Below, in pieces: positions 10,024 to 17,945 of a DNA stretch of 64,000 nucleotides. The position numbers and the translations under genes were made by a program. The stretch is from the NCBI RefSeq assembly GCF_036288925.1, contig NZ_CP127167.1, positions 744,001 to 808,000 of the forward strand. The letters are read 5' to 3'. The notes under the pieces were generated by a model, which had not been told where the DNA came from, did no database searches, and saw only the letters and a program-made list of their open reading frames with translations. The DNA comes from Haemophilus parainfluenzae. Lineage in GTDB: Bacteria > Pseudomonadota > Gammaproteobacteria > Enterobacterales > Pasteurellaceae. Positions within the stretch are counted from its first letter, which is position 1; the number at the start of each line of letters is the position of its first letter.

Positions 10024-13000
10024 GGCGACGGTTTCTATGAACAGCGTTTAATCAATGAACAAATTAACCAGCTCACCGGTCGCCGTTATATTGAGGGTTA
10101 CAACAACGATTTCGCACAATATCAAGCGTTAATGAAGCGTGGTGTGGAATACGCCAAACAATTTAACCTTGCCTTGGGTGTGGGCTTAACGGCGAAACAG
10201 ATGTCGGAGCTGACGACCGATATGGTGTGGTTAGTCAATAAAGAAGTCACGCTTGCAGACGGACGTAAAATCACCGCCCTTGTACCACAAGTGTATTTAG
10301 TTGCACGAGATAGCGATATTAGTTCCCGAGGTGCAGTGATTTCAGCCAATCAAATAGAGGGAAATGTGGGCGAACTAAACAATAGCGGTGTAATAGCCGG
10401 ACGAGATTTAACCCAAATTCATTCGAGTCAACTGCAAAACGAAGGCTCGATACTGGGGGATACGGTTGATTTATCCGCTCAACAAAACCTGATTAACCTG
10501 GGTGGACGCATTGAGGCGGTAAAATCTCTCTCGCTGTCGGCGGGGAAAAATTTAGACATTAGCAGTACGCTTTCCTCTTCAGAAAGTGCCGACGGCAATG
10601 TTGCCCGTACGGTGTTAGACCGTCTTGCCAGCGTGAAAGTCACCGGTGCAGGCGGCCATTTGGCATTACACAGCAATGAGAACCTGACGATAAAAGCGGC
10701 CGATATTGAAAGCCAAGGCAGCTTAAGCGCAACGGCAGGGAATATGTTAAACGTGACGACATTAGCGGTGCGCAATAAAGAATATTACAACGGCGATGCG
10801 GATAACTACTATCGTTTAGCGCAACATTCGGAAGTCGGCAGTACCCTTAAAGGCAAGGATGATGTAACGCTTGTGGCGAAAAAGGATGTCCGGCTACGCC
10901 AATCGAATATCGGTAGCGAAAAGGGCAACGTACTTATTGACTCACAACAAGGGAATATACAGGTTGAAGCCGGGCGCGAAGAGGAACAACTGGCAAGCGC
11001 TTCAAAATCCGTGAGCAGAGGTCGCTTCGGGTTAAGTAAAACGACGGAGATACGTCGTCATGAACACCATATTGAACAATCGGTGGGCAGTAACATTGAC
11101 GGAAAAACGGTGAATCTTATTGCCGGTCAAGGGAATGTGACGGTGCAAGGCTCAAATGTGGTGGGAGAAAACAGCTTAACGGTGCGGGCGAAAAACATCG
11201 ACATCAAAGAAGCGGAAAACAAAGTTTATTCCGATGATTTTCACAGCAAGAAAAAATCAGGTGTGCTGGGCGGAGGAGGCCTAGGGGTTACGTTTGGTGC
11301 CCAAAAGCAAACGCTAGAAAGCGATAAAACGAAGTTTTATGCCCAAGGCAGCCAAGTGGGGAGCTTAAACGGCAACGTCACCCTCATCGCAGAGAATCAT
11401 TACACTCAAACGGCAAGTCTGGTGAGTGCAATCAAAGGCGGCGATGTAAATATTCTGGCGAAAAAAGTTGATATTAAAGCAGCAGATGAGAAATATGAAA
11501 CCAATACCAAACAAACCTTTGAACAAAAAGGTGTAACTCTTGCGATTACCTCCCCTGTTATTTCTGCTGTTCAGGCTGTACAAGGCGCAGTGCAATCAAC
11601 TAGACAAGTAGGTGAGAGTAAGCATGGTCGTGTAAATGCGATGGCAGCAGCTAATGCTGGTTTTGAGGCTTATCGTGCAGCTGATAGCGTAATGAAAGCT
11701 GGCGACTCTATTCAAAAAGCAATGAGTAATAGCGATGTGGATTCCGTAGTAGGGGCACAAATCACTTATGGCCAACAAAAGAGCGAATCACGCACACATA
11801 CCGAAGGCAAAACCGCGGCCAAATCACAAGTGAATGCCGGAGGCAAAGTGAATATTGTTGCCACAGGGGCAGGCAAAGCATCCAATATCACCATTAACGG
11901 TTCGGACGTGTCCGGTAAACAAGGAACCTTCTTGGAGGCTGACAATGACATCAACATCACGGCAGCCGAACAAACGCACAAAGAGCGCAGCACTAATAAA
12001 TCGAGTGGTTTTAATGCAGGGGTAGCCATTAAAGTGAGTAATGGTGAGGCTGCTGGGGCTACTTTAGGCAGTAATTCCGGAAAAGGCTATGGCAATGGTG
12101 ATGAAACCACTTATGTTGCAAGTCATGTAGGTGATAGTCAAAGTAAAACCGTGATTAATGCAGGTGGTGATGTCACTCTTGCAGGCAGTCAAGTGAAGGG
12201 TAAACGTGTTGAATTGGATGCGGAAAACCTGAATATTGAGAGTTTGCAAGACACCGCCACATACAAAGGCAAACAAATGAACGTGAGTGGGAGTGCGACA
12301 GTAGGCTATGGTTTTTCTGCAGGTGGTAGTTTCAATAAATCAAAAATCAATGCTGATCATGCGAGTGTGAATGAACAGGCAGGAATTTATGCCGGAGATG
12401 AAGGCTATGATATTAATGTTAATAAGCATACCGATCTTAAAGGTGCATTGATTACCTCTACACAAAAGGCAGAAGCAGATGGTAAAAACCATTTTAGCAC
12501 TGGCAGCATTACACATTCAGATATTGAAAATCACTCAAATTATAGTGGCAGCAGTTTTGGTGTAAGTGGCAGTGTGTCAGCTAACTTTGAAACACCATTT
12601 GGTGAAAATGGTGAGGCTCAAAGTACAAAACAAGCCACAGATAAAGATGGTAATCTGCTTTATACTGATAAAAATGGCAACACAACCGTTAATTCTAAAG
12701 GAGTAGATGGAAAAGAGAACACCAAGAAATTGGCTGAAGGCAAGGAGTCTCTCCAATTCTCTTATGGCATGGGCTATGGTAAAGATTCCGATAGCCAATC
12801 TAGCACAACAAAAAGTGGTATTAATACACAAAATATCATTATTAAAGATGAAGCTGAGCAATTAAAACGTACAGGCAAAACGGTACAAGAAGAAATTGCG
12901 GCGATTAAAACCGATATCACTACAGAGAGTGCACAAAGCCAAAGTGGCAAATTAGAGAATCGTTTTAATAAAGATGATGTTCAAAAAGAGCTTGATTTCC

Positions 13001-13111
13001 AACGTGAGGTGACAGAGAAATTTGGACCAAATGTCGCGGAAGCAGGAAGTTTGCTTGCTAATAAATTTGGTGAAGAAGCGAAAGCAAAACGTCATGAAGC
13101 CGCAATTGCGT

Positions 13112-13245
13112 TAGAAGAAGCAGAAAAAGCCAAGGCAGAAAACAACAACGAAACGAACCGCGCTTTAGTCAAACAAGCACGAGATAATTTTGAGACAGCG
13201 AGTCGCGAAGCCAAAAAATGGGAAACGGGGGGAAGTCAACGCCTT
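13112..13245 (+). repeat. 134-bp direct repeat, copy 1 (cdiA coiled-coil before pretoxin)
   Basis: Encodes EEAEKAKAENNNETNRAL and so on to GGSQRL. The second copy is 785 bp downstream at 13897-14030, with a handful of substitutions. Confidence 0.93.
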
Positions 13246-13741
13246 GTCATTGATTCAGCATTAAATGTTATCAGCACCGCTTTGGCCGGCAGACCGGCAG
13301 CGGAAGTGGTGGCTTCAGGATTATCACCTGTGGTGAATAATAAAATTAAGAAAGCGACAACAGATGCAAAAGGCAATGTGAATACCGCTCTCAATTTGAC
13401 TGCTCATGCACTTTGGGGCGCGGTAGAGGCTTATGCGGGCAATCGTAATGTTGCTGCGGGTGCTGCGGGTGCAGCAGGCGGAGAGGTTGCGGCTCATTTC
13501 CTTGCCTCGACACTTTATAATAAATCACCTGAAAAGCTTAGCGAAGAAGAAAAACGTACGGTATCTTCTTTAAGCCAGGTAGCCGCAGGTATTGCTGGTG
13601 GTAGTTTATCAGATAGTTCTGATGGAGCGATTATTGCGGCTAAGACAGCGAAAGATTCTGTGGAGAATAATGCGCTTACTCCAGAAACAGTGTGGGATGT
13701 GGCTAATCTTACAATAGGAGGCGCTTCTTTAGCTTATAATA

Positions 13742-13942
13742 TTGGAAGAGGGTAATTATGGAATGGCTGTTCTTGATGGAGTCGGGCTTCTCTATGATGG
13801 CTTTGCCACAGTCGTGCCATTTTTACCTGCAGGGGCATCTGCTGGGCTTAAAGCATATCGTACTGGTAACTCAGTTAAACAGTCAGTTGCTATTGGTAGA
13901 AGAAGCAGAAAAAGCCAAGGCAGAAAACAACAACGAAACTAA
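13742..13942 (+). pseudogene. Remnant of first CdiA-CT (entry domain), out of frame
   Basis: Continues the cdiA product in another frame: dropping one G at 13750-13752 gives IGRGNYGMAVLDGVGLL, followed by YDGFATVVPFLPAGASAG and KAYRTGNSVKQSVAIG. This looks like the start of a CdiA-CT after ALTPETVWDVAN. True similarity ends at about 13896, where a second copy of the 134-bp coiled-coil repeat begins in a third frame. The residues beyond SVAIG are therefore an artefact. No toxin catalytic part or immunity gene for this CT remains. Confidence 0.7.
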
Positions 13943-14030
13943 CCGCGCTTTAGTCAAACAAGCACGAGATAATTTTGAGACAGCGAGTCGCAAAGCTAAA
14001 GAATGGGAAACAGGTGGAAGTCAACGCCTT
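13897..14030 (+). repeat. 134-bp direct repeat, copy 2 (5' remnant of an orphan cdiA module)
   Basis: Same sequence as 13112-13245 with a few changes. It ends exactly at CGCCTT (14025-14030), where the inverted block begins. In the upstream copy CGCCTT is followed by GTCATTGATTCAGC, the sequence found inverted at 15209. Confidence 0.93.
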
Positions 14031-15224
14031 CTCTATAGCTTGATTAATATCATCCTCATCAAATCCATAATTTAATAGATTATTTTTATTCTGTTCTAAA
14101 TCTAAACATTGAGCTCCACATAAATCTTTAGAATCTTTCAATGTTTGACTAGAAGTATTCCTTCCACCATACGTTCTACTATTCTTATGAACTTCTTTAG
14201 GGATGGCTATTGCTGTTGCCTCATTTTTTAATTTATATTTTTCCTCTCTTGTTAATTGTCGTCCTAAGCTTTTTTCTAGGCTTTTAATCTGAGCAGCAAA
14301 TGATGGAATATGATCTAAATCAAGATTATCTCCTACGACTGAACGTGCTTTTAAAACTTTATAACTATCTACATCCAATGCTTTAACACTCTCAAATTGT
14401 TTAATCGCTTCTTTTTGATACTTAATCGCCTCGGCAACATTCCCCGCTTTTTCAGCAGCTTTCGCCATGTTAAGTGCGTTCTTCGCCTCTTTTAACGGCT
14501 TCGTCACAACATCCGCACCGGGAATCAACCCTACTGTTGCCAACGCATAGTCAATACCATTTTCCGCTTCTACAAAGGATTTTATATCTCCAATTATCGG
14601 CGTAAAGTCCGCTAAAAATGCACCTACATCACCCGTGGTTCTTAAGTTTTTAACCAATTCAGGATGCGCTTTTTCAAATTCTTCCGCAGCTTGACGCGTC
14701 GCTTCGCTTAACTGAGTTTGCACTGTGGCATTTGCGACTAAACCGTTAGCATAATCCGTGGATTTATACGCTTGGTCAAAGAAGTTATTCTCTACCGCAT
14801 CTTTCGCTGTTTTAGCTGCAATAATCGCCCCATCAGAGCTATCTGATAAACTACCACCAGCAATACCCGCCGCCACTTGGCTTAAAGAAGATACTGTACG
14901 TTTTTCTTCTTCGCTAAGCTTTTCAGGTGATTTATTATAAAGTGTTGACGCTAAGAAATGAGCCGCCGCCTCTCCGCCTGCTGCACCCGCAGCACCAGCA
15001 GCAACATTACGATTGCCCGCATAAGCCTCTACTGCGCCCCAAAGTGCATGAGCAGTCAAATTGAGGGCAGTATTCACATTGCCTTTTGCATCTGTTGTTG
15101 CTTTCTTAATTTGATTATTCACCGCAGGTGATAATCCTGAAGCCACCACTTCCGCTGCCGGTCTGCCGGCTAAAGCGGTGCTGATAACATTTGATGCTGA
15201 ATCAATGACAATGCCACAGTGCAA
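13950..15224 (-). pseudogene. Inverted orphan CdiA-CT module (pretoxin, VENN, nuclease-like toxin)
   Basis: Minus-strand frame of 424 codons. Starting at 15209 it repeats the pretoxin of cdiA: VIDSASNVISTALAGRP, then the Ala/Gly-rich block, then VENN (14784-14795). A different C-terminal region follows: FFDQAYKSTDYANGLVANA, an alanine-rich linker, then a domain with LDLDHIPSFAAQIKSLEKS (about 14290-14335) and HKNSRTYGGRN (about 14161-14190). The DH...H and SRTYGGRN pattern suggests a His-Me/HNH-type nuclease toxin; that is inference. The last ~27 residues are antisense of the 134-bp repeat and not toxin. The first codon is TTG without ribosome site, so as it stands it is probably not expressed. 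No immunity gene follows on this strand. Confidence 0.8.
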
Positions 15225-15424
15225 ACTCAGTTATTCAGCATAAAGGACAAATTATTCCAGCTTGCTATTTAGAGGAAAATCACCAACTAAATCCATTATG
15301 GGAAGCTATCTCAAACCCAGAGAAAACCTATGATAATGTTGTGGTCTCGTTGAAAGATTGGGATGAGGCTTATGCGCGTGCTCTTCAAGAGAATCCAAAA
15401 TTCGCGGGTGAAATGCAAGGTTAA
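15209..15424 (+). pseudogene. 5'-truncated reading frame, possible tail of the CT2 toxin or its immunity gene
   Basis: Open frame without an early start codon. From about 15230 it reads VIQHKGQIIPACYLEEN, then HQLNPLWEAISNPEKTYDN, VVVSLKDWDEAYARALQEN and a final FAGEMQG. Codon use looks real. It lies directly at the right border of the inverted block. With the block re-inverted, the toxin frame runs into this region but one base out of step. I do not recognise the family. Confidence 0.45.
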
Positions 15425-15617
15425 GTTGCTTGAAGAAAAGGGCTTTTCAGTGACTAAAGCCAACATTCATAGCTGGCGACGGAAAAGCGGTAAGCCAAAT
15501 TCTCGACCTGTTCCACACCGTATTTTATACGCTCTTTTTGAGCTTTTATTTGCTCAAAAAAATCAAAATCCTGATTTTTTTGAATATCCAAAAGAAATAA
15601 AAAGCGGCGAACAATAA
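15363..15617 (+). CDS. Small helix-turn-helix-like protein, candidate VapX antitoxin (start uncertain)
   Basis: The convincing part is from KVKLLEEKGFSVTKANIHSW to the stop (about 66 residues), including RKSGKPNSRPVPHRILYAL. This looks like a small DNA-binding fold (LLEEKGF-x4-IHSW as the helix-turn-helix). The first ~20 residues from the ATG at 15363 overlap the end of the upstream remnant in another frame and may not be native, so the gene may be truncated or start at a TTG (15426). It ends 80 bp before vapD. In H. influenzae the VapD toxin is paired with an upstream small VapX, which makes this the candidate partner; I cannot confirm the match. Confidence 0.45.
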   Translation: MRLMRVLFKRIQNSRVKCKVKLLEEKGFSVTKANIHSWRRKSGKPNSRPVPHRILYALFELLFAQKNQNPDFFEYPKEIKSGEQ

Positions 15618-15653
15618 AGAAAATTTTAATTTTCTTGTACTGCTATGTTCTGT

Positions 15654-15663
15654 ATTGTACAAT
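15654..15663. promoter_or_regulatory. Palindrome upstream of vapD, possible operator
   Basis: ATTGTACAAT is a perfect 10-bp palindrome 35 bp before the vapD start. A second GTAC lies at about 15637-15640 (TTGTAC), so a wider TTGTAC...GTACAA dyad can be drawn. It could be the binding site of the antitoxin. Confidence 0.35.
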
Positions 15664-15697
15664 TTATGTTCCAAAATAATGAGCGGAGGATTTTAAT

Positions 15698-15979
15698 ATG
15701 TATGCTATTGCTTTCGATCTTGATACTGCAATGCTAAAAGAGCTATACCCTACTGAAAGTTGGCAGAATGCTTACGGTGATGTAAAAAAAGTGCTAGAAG
15801 CAGAAGGCTTTGATCATCAACAAGGTAGTGTTTATTTTGGTGGTGCAGATATGACAGCGGTTAAATGTGTTTTGGCTGCTCAAAAACTTTCTCAGTCTTA
15901 TTCTTGGTTCAAGCCATCTGTATCAGATATTAGAATGTTGAGAATAGAAGAGCTTAATGATCTAGCTCCTGCATTGTAA
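15698..15979 (+). CDS. vapD: VapD-family endoribonuclease (toxin)
   Basis: 93 residues, the usual VapD length. It starts MYAIAFDLD like H. influenzae and H. pylori VapD, carries QGSVYFGG in the middle and ends with the family pattern SVSDIRMLRIEELNDLAP. VapD is a ferredoxin-fold ribonuclease related structurally to Cas2 and acts as an mRNA interferase. A strong ribosome site (GCGGAGGA) precedes the ATG. A good terminator follows directly. The only plausible partner is the small ORF upstream. Confidence 0.85.
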   Translation: MYAIAFDLDTAMLKELYPTESWQNAYGDVKKVLEAEGFDHQQGSVYFGGADMTAVKCVLAAQKLSQSYSWFKPSVSDIRMLRIEELNDLAPAL

Positions 15980-15993
15980 TTAAAGCTATATCT

Positions 15994-16023
15994 AAGCCCT
16001 AGTTATTTACTAGGGCTTTTTTA
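15994..16023 (+). terminator. vapD terminator
   Basis: Stem AAGCCCTAG (15994-16002) pairs with CTAGGGCTT (16010-16018), followed by a T-run. Confidence 0.88.
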
Positions 16024-16163
16024 TTTGGTGCTTCCCCTCCCTTTGGGTCGGGTCGGGCTATATTTTACGGCTGTATCCAACCACTTAATATGAGAAATAA
16101 ACAAAGAAATAGGGATTTGGTTGTAATAAGCGGGAATAAGTGGTTCAAAACCTTATGAAACGG

Positions 16164-16190
16164 GGCTTTACGTGATGTAGAGCCTTTTTT
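16164..16190 (+). terminator. Hairpin plus T-run before the Mor fragment
   Basis: GGCTTTAC (16164-16171) pairs with GTAGAGCC (16177-16184) with one mismatch, followed by T6. No complete gene feeds into it now. The 140 bp upstream (16024-16163) hold nothing I can recognise. Confidence 0.5.
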
Positions 16191-16229
16191 ATTGGGGAAA
16201 ACCATATCGCGCAATGCTGGGGCGGTGAG

Positions 16230-16427
16230 GTGATTTATATCCCTCGTAATCTTGTTTTATTACTAAACGAACGCGACCGGAAGATTTTTAACGAGTTCAA
16301 AGATACAAATCACCGTGAACTCACACGAAAATACAACGTATCAATGCAGTGGATTTATCAGATAGTGAAAAAAATCACAAAAGAAGAAATCGCCCGACGC
16401 CAATTTGATATGTTCGGTAACGCATAA
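16230..16427 (+). pseudogene. C-terminal fragment of a Mor-type Mu-phage transcription activator
   Basis: The 65 residues start VIYIPRNLVLLLNERDRKIF, followed by ELTRKYNVSMQWIYQIVKK. This is the C-terminal DNA-binding part of Mor/C-family middle-operon activators of Mu-like phages (the YIP motif and the helix-turn-helix RELTRKYNVS.QWIYQI). Upstream, HIAQCWGGE still fits the family, but the frame closes at a TGA (16173-16175), so the dimerisation half is missing. The GTG used as start is not native. It is part of a decayed Mu-like prophage with the amidase fragment further right. Confidence 0.7.
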
Positions 16428-16441
16428 CCGCTAAAAATTAG

Positions 16442-16468
16442 AAAAAACGTCCGAAAGGGCGTTTTTTA
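16442..16468 (+). terminator. Terminator after the Mor fragment
   Basis: AAAAAACGTCC pairs with GGGCGTTTTTT (one G-T pair) around a GAAA loop. Confidence 0.8.
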
Positions 16469-16584
16469 ATAACTCTGCATTTACCAAATAGGTGAATGAA
16501 AAATCAAAAACTAAAAAATAATTTATTGACTTTCTTATTTAATTGCTTAAAATTGGGAAATAAGAGAGACAAGGAGATAAAACT

Positions 16585-16947
16585 ATGGCACTTACAGAAT
16601 TCGGCAAAGCAGTCCGCAAAGCTCGGATTGATGCCGGTGAAACACTACTTAGTATGGCAGAGACTATCGGAGCCAGTCCAGCATTTTTAAGCGGAATGGA
16701 AACCGGTCGTAAAAAAGTCCCGACTGAATGGGTAGAAAAAATTGCTAACTACTTTAAAGACAAAAACGTACAAACTGAAGACTTGCAAGAATTGGCCCAT
16801 ATTTCTAATGACGCTATTCCTGTAGAAGGTTTGCCATTACAACAGCAAATGATGGTAGCAGGTTTCGCCAAATCTGCGATGACCGCAGAGCAACTCACCA
16901 AATTTGCCGAATTATTAAAAGAAATCCATTCAGAAAAGGGAGAGTAA
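16585..16947 (+). CDS. XRE-family regulator paired with an ImmA/IrrE protease
   Basis: 120-residue DNA-binding protein. The XRE/Cro helix-turn-helix lies near residues 6-60 (FGKAVRKARIDAGETLLSMA, then GASPAFLSGMETGRKKVP). The rest is helical with no known domain. The stop is 3 bp before the next gene, so the two are translated as a pair. By analogy with COG2856 systems (ImmR/ImmA of ICEBs1), it probably represses its own promoter or mobile-element genes and may be the protease target. A good ribosome site (AAGGAG) precedes the ATG. Confidence 0.82.
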   Translation: MALTEFGKAVRKARIDAGETLLSMAETIGASPAFLSGMETGRKKVPTEWVEKIANYFKDKNVQTEDLQELAHISNDAIPVEGLPLQQQMMVAGFAKSAMTAEQLTKFAELLKEIHSEKGE

Positions 16948-16950
16948 TGG

Positions 16951-17451
16951 ATGAGTTTACAAAGTTTATTATACGAAATGAACGGCTTACGAGTAAAACC
17001 AATGACCAGAAATGAAATTGAAAAAATGGCGTTGCCTCTTGCTAAGCATTTGAAATTTACCAAATGGAATAAAGCACGCCAACGCTTTGATGATGTATTG
17101 GAAAATGTGGCAACGATTGTCAATCTTGAGATCCTGTCAGAGACCGAATGGCAGGAACTTACCCATAACTTCACCAAAGGGCATTTCAGCCCAAGCGAGT
17201 TTACCATTCGTATTCCTGAAAATACCTATATTCTTGCCTGTAAAGGCGATAAAGATTCACTCGAAATTGTGTTGCATGAACTCGGACACGTTTTTCTAAT
17301 GCACCAAGCCTATTTACACAAAGCAGACGAGTCACCTACAATCAATGAAGATCCCGAATGGCAGGCAGACACCTTTGCAGAAATTATTTTAGAAGCAATG
17401 GGGTACTCAATTACACAAATCTCACTAGATTTCGGTCGGCTAGAAATGTAA
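16951..17451 (+). CDS. ImmA/IrrE-family zinc metallopeptidase
   Basis: 166 residues. The zinc motif HELGHVFLMH lies at about residues 110-119, and the downstream third ligand region is EWQADTFAEIIL, both hallmarks of IrrE/ImmA (COG2856) peptidases. These enzymes cleave XRE-type repressors to release transcription after stress. The partner repressor is directly upstream. The locus is flanked by phage scraps, so it may derive from the prophage's regulatory module or act as a stand-alone toxin-antitoxin-like pair. Both genes look intact. Confidence 0.85.
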   Translation: MSLQSLLYEMNGLRVKPMTRNEIEKMALPLAKHLKFTKWNKARQRFDDVLENVATIVNLEILSETEWQELTHNFTKGHFSPSEFTIRIPENTYILACKGDKDSLEIVLHELGHVFLMHQAYLHKADESPTINEDPEWQADTFAEIILEAMGYSITQISLDFGRLEM

Positions 17452-17478
17452 AAACCCAATCATAAAGACTGGGTTTAT
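17452..17478 (+). terminator. Hairpin after the ImmA-like gene
   Basis: AAACCCA (17452-17458) pairs with TGGGTTT (17470-17476). The T-run is short, so termination is likely partial. Confidence 0.5.
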
Positions 17479-17520
17479 AAGATTTAGTAAAGTATTGCAG
17501 TACTTTATTAAATAGTAAGC

Positions 17521-17557
17521 AAAAAAATCAGTTCCATAGGGCGTTACTGATTTTCTT
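17521..17557 (+). terminator. Second hairpin with T-run downstream of ImmA-like gene
   Basis: AAAATCAGT (17524-17532) pairs with ACTGATTTT (17546-17554), followed by CTT. A smaller dyad (AAAGTA/TACTTT) lies just upstream. Confidence 0.5.
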
Positions 17558-17657
17558 AACCTGAAAGCAATGCGAAATTTTACTCTTTTAATAGATTTTC
17601 GCAAGGATTAAGTTTGTAAAATGAGATATTTCTCTCAAATTACAATAATAAATACGC

Positions 17658-17677
17658 CCTCCTAACAATATAGGAGG
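17658..17677 (+). promoter_or_regulatory. Hairpin that masks a Shine-Dalgarno sequence
   Basis: CCTCCTA (17658-17664) pairs with TAGGAGG (17671-17677) around a six-base loop. The right arm is the whole ribosome site of the 47-codon ORF that starts six bases later, so translation would need the stem to open. Confidence 0.55.
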
Positions 17678-17683
17678 CTTCAA

Positions 17684-17827
17684 ATGGTATTTGAAACTAA
17701 CCCTAATGGTGAACAGGTGGCAGTGATTTTTACTCCATATATCACTAAAAAAGGTAAGCGAATTTATCATCCTCACGGCGGTGTTTTCCGCATTGAGATC
17801 CCAATGGATAAATATCGTAACCATTAA
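17684..17827 (+). CDS. Small 47-residue protein of unknown function
   Basis: Short ORF MVFETNPNGEQVAVIFTPYI followed by TKKGKRIYHPHGGVFRIEI and PMDKYRNH, basic and without signal peptide or membrane segment. Support: a perfect AGGAGG six bases before the ATG, and a strong terminator four bases after the stop, so it is a complete transcription unit. I do not recognise the family. It lies between the ImmA-like gene and a phage amidase fragment, so a phage origin is likely. Its ribosome site is in a hairpin (see separate entry). Confidence 0.65.
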   Translation: MVFETNPNGEQVAVIFTPYITKKGKRIYHPHGGVFRIEIPMDKYRNH

Positions 17828-17830
17828 TTC

Positions 17831-17860
17831 AAAGGCTGTCTTATGACAGCCTTTTTCTTT
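17831..17860 (+). terminator. Terminator of the 47-residue ORF
   Basis: AAAGGCTGTC (17831-17840) pairs perfectly with GACAGCCTTT (17845-17854) around TTAT, followed by more T. Confidence 0.9.
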
Positions 17861-17945
17861 AAACTCCTTTAATATAGCAACCCACCATTATTTCTTAAAA
17901 TTTCTTTACGTAATATTAAAGAGGTTTAAAGAAATATCTCTATCA

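Larger units (their letters stand above)
4435..13755 (+). pseudogene. cdiA: cdiA main body: TPS domain remainder, FHA repeats, pretoxin and VENN
   Basis: Open frame of 3,106 codons holding nearly all of a CDI/haemagglutinin exoprotein. The only frame-consistent start is a TTG without ribosome site, so it depends on repairing the upstream frameshift. Near residues 56-83 is the TPS core IIANPSGIHCEGCGIINSN. Filamentous haemagglutinin repeats follow for more than 2,000 residues, rich in NNQQG-type units, then a second repeat zone and glycine-rich segments. The alanine/glycine-rich pretoxin domain ends in VENN (13660-13671), the usual border of the variable toxin. After VENN only 27 residues follow (ALTPETVW...) before a stop caused by an extra G in GGG at 13750-13752. 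The role would be a stalk delivering a toxin to neighbouring cells. Confidence 0.85.

Noticed and set aside
5574..12861. Many antisense frames of 60-98 codons inside cdiA
   Set aside because: No ribosome sites, composition mirrors the repeat-rich sense strand, no family resemblance.
4435..13000. Repeated NNQQG-coding units as a CRISPR or tandem DNA repeat array
   Set aside because: Units vary in length and sequence and are explained by FHA protein repeats; no constant repeat-spacer pattern exists.
13950..14030. C-terminal residues LTSTCFPFFSFATRC of the minus-strand toxin frame as real toxin sequence
   Set aside because: They are the antisense of the 134-bp coiled-coil repeat and appear only because of the inversion.
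15698..15979. VapD as a Cas2 protein of a CRISPR system
   Set aside because: The fold is related, but the sequence fits VapD along its length and there are no repeats or cas genes nearby.
16496..16690. 64-codon plus-strand frame overlapping the XRE gene
   Set aside because: Mostly out-of-frame reading of the XRE gene; the XRE frame has domain support and a ribosome site.
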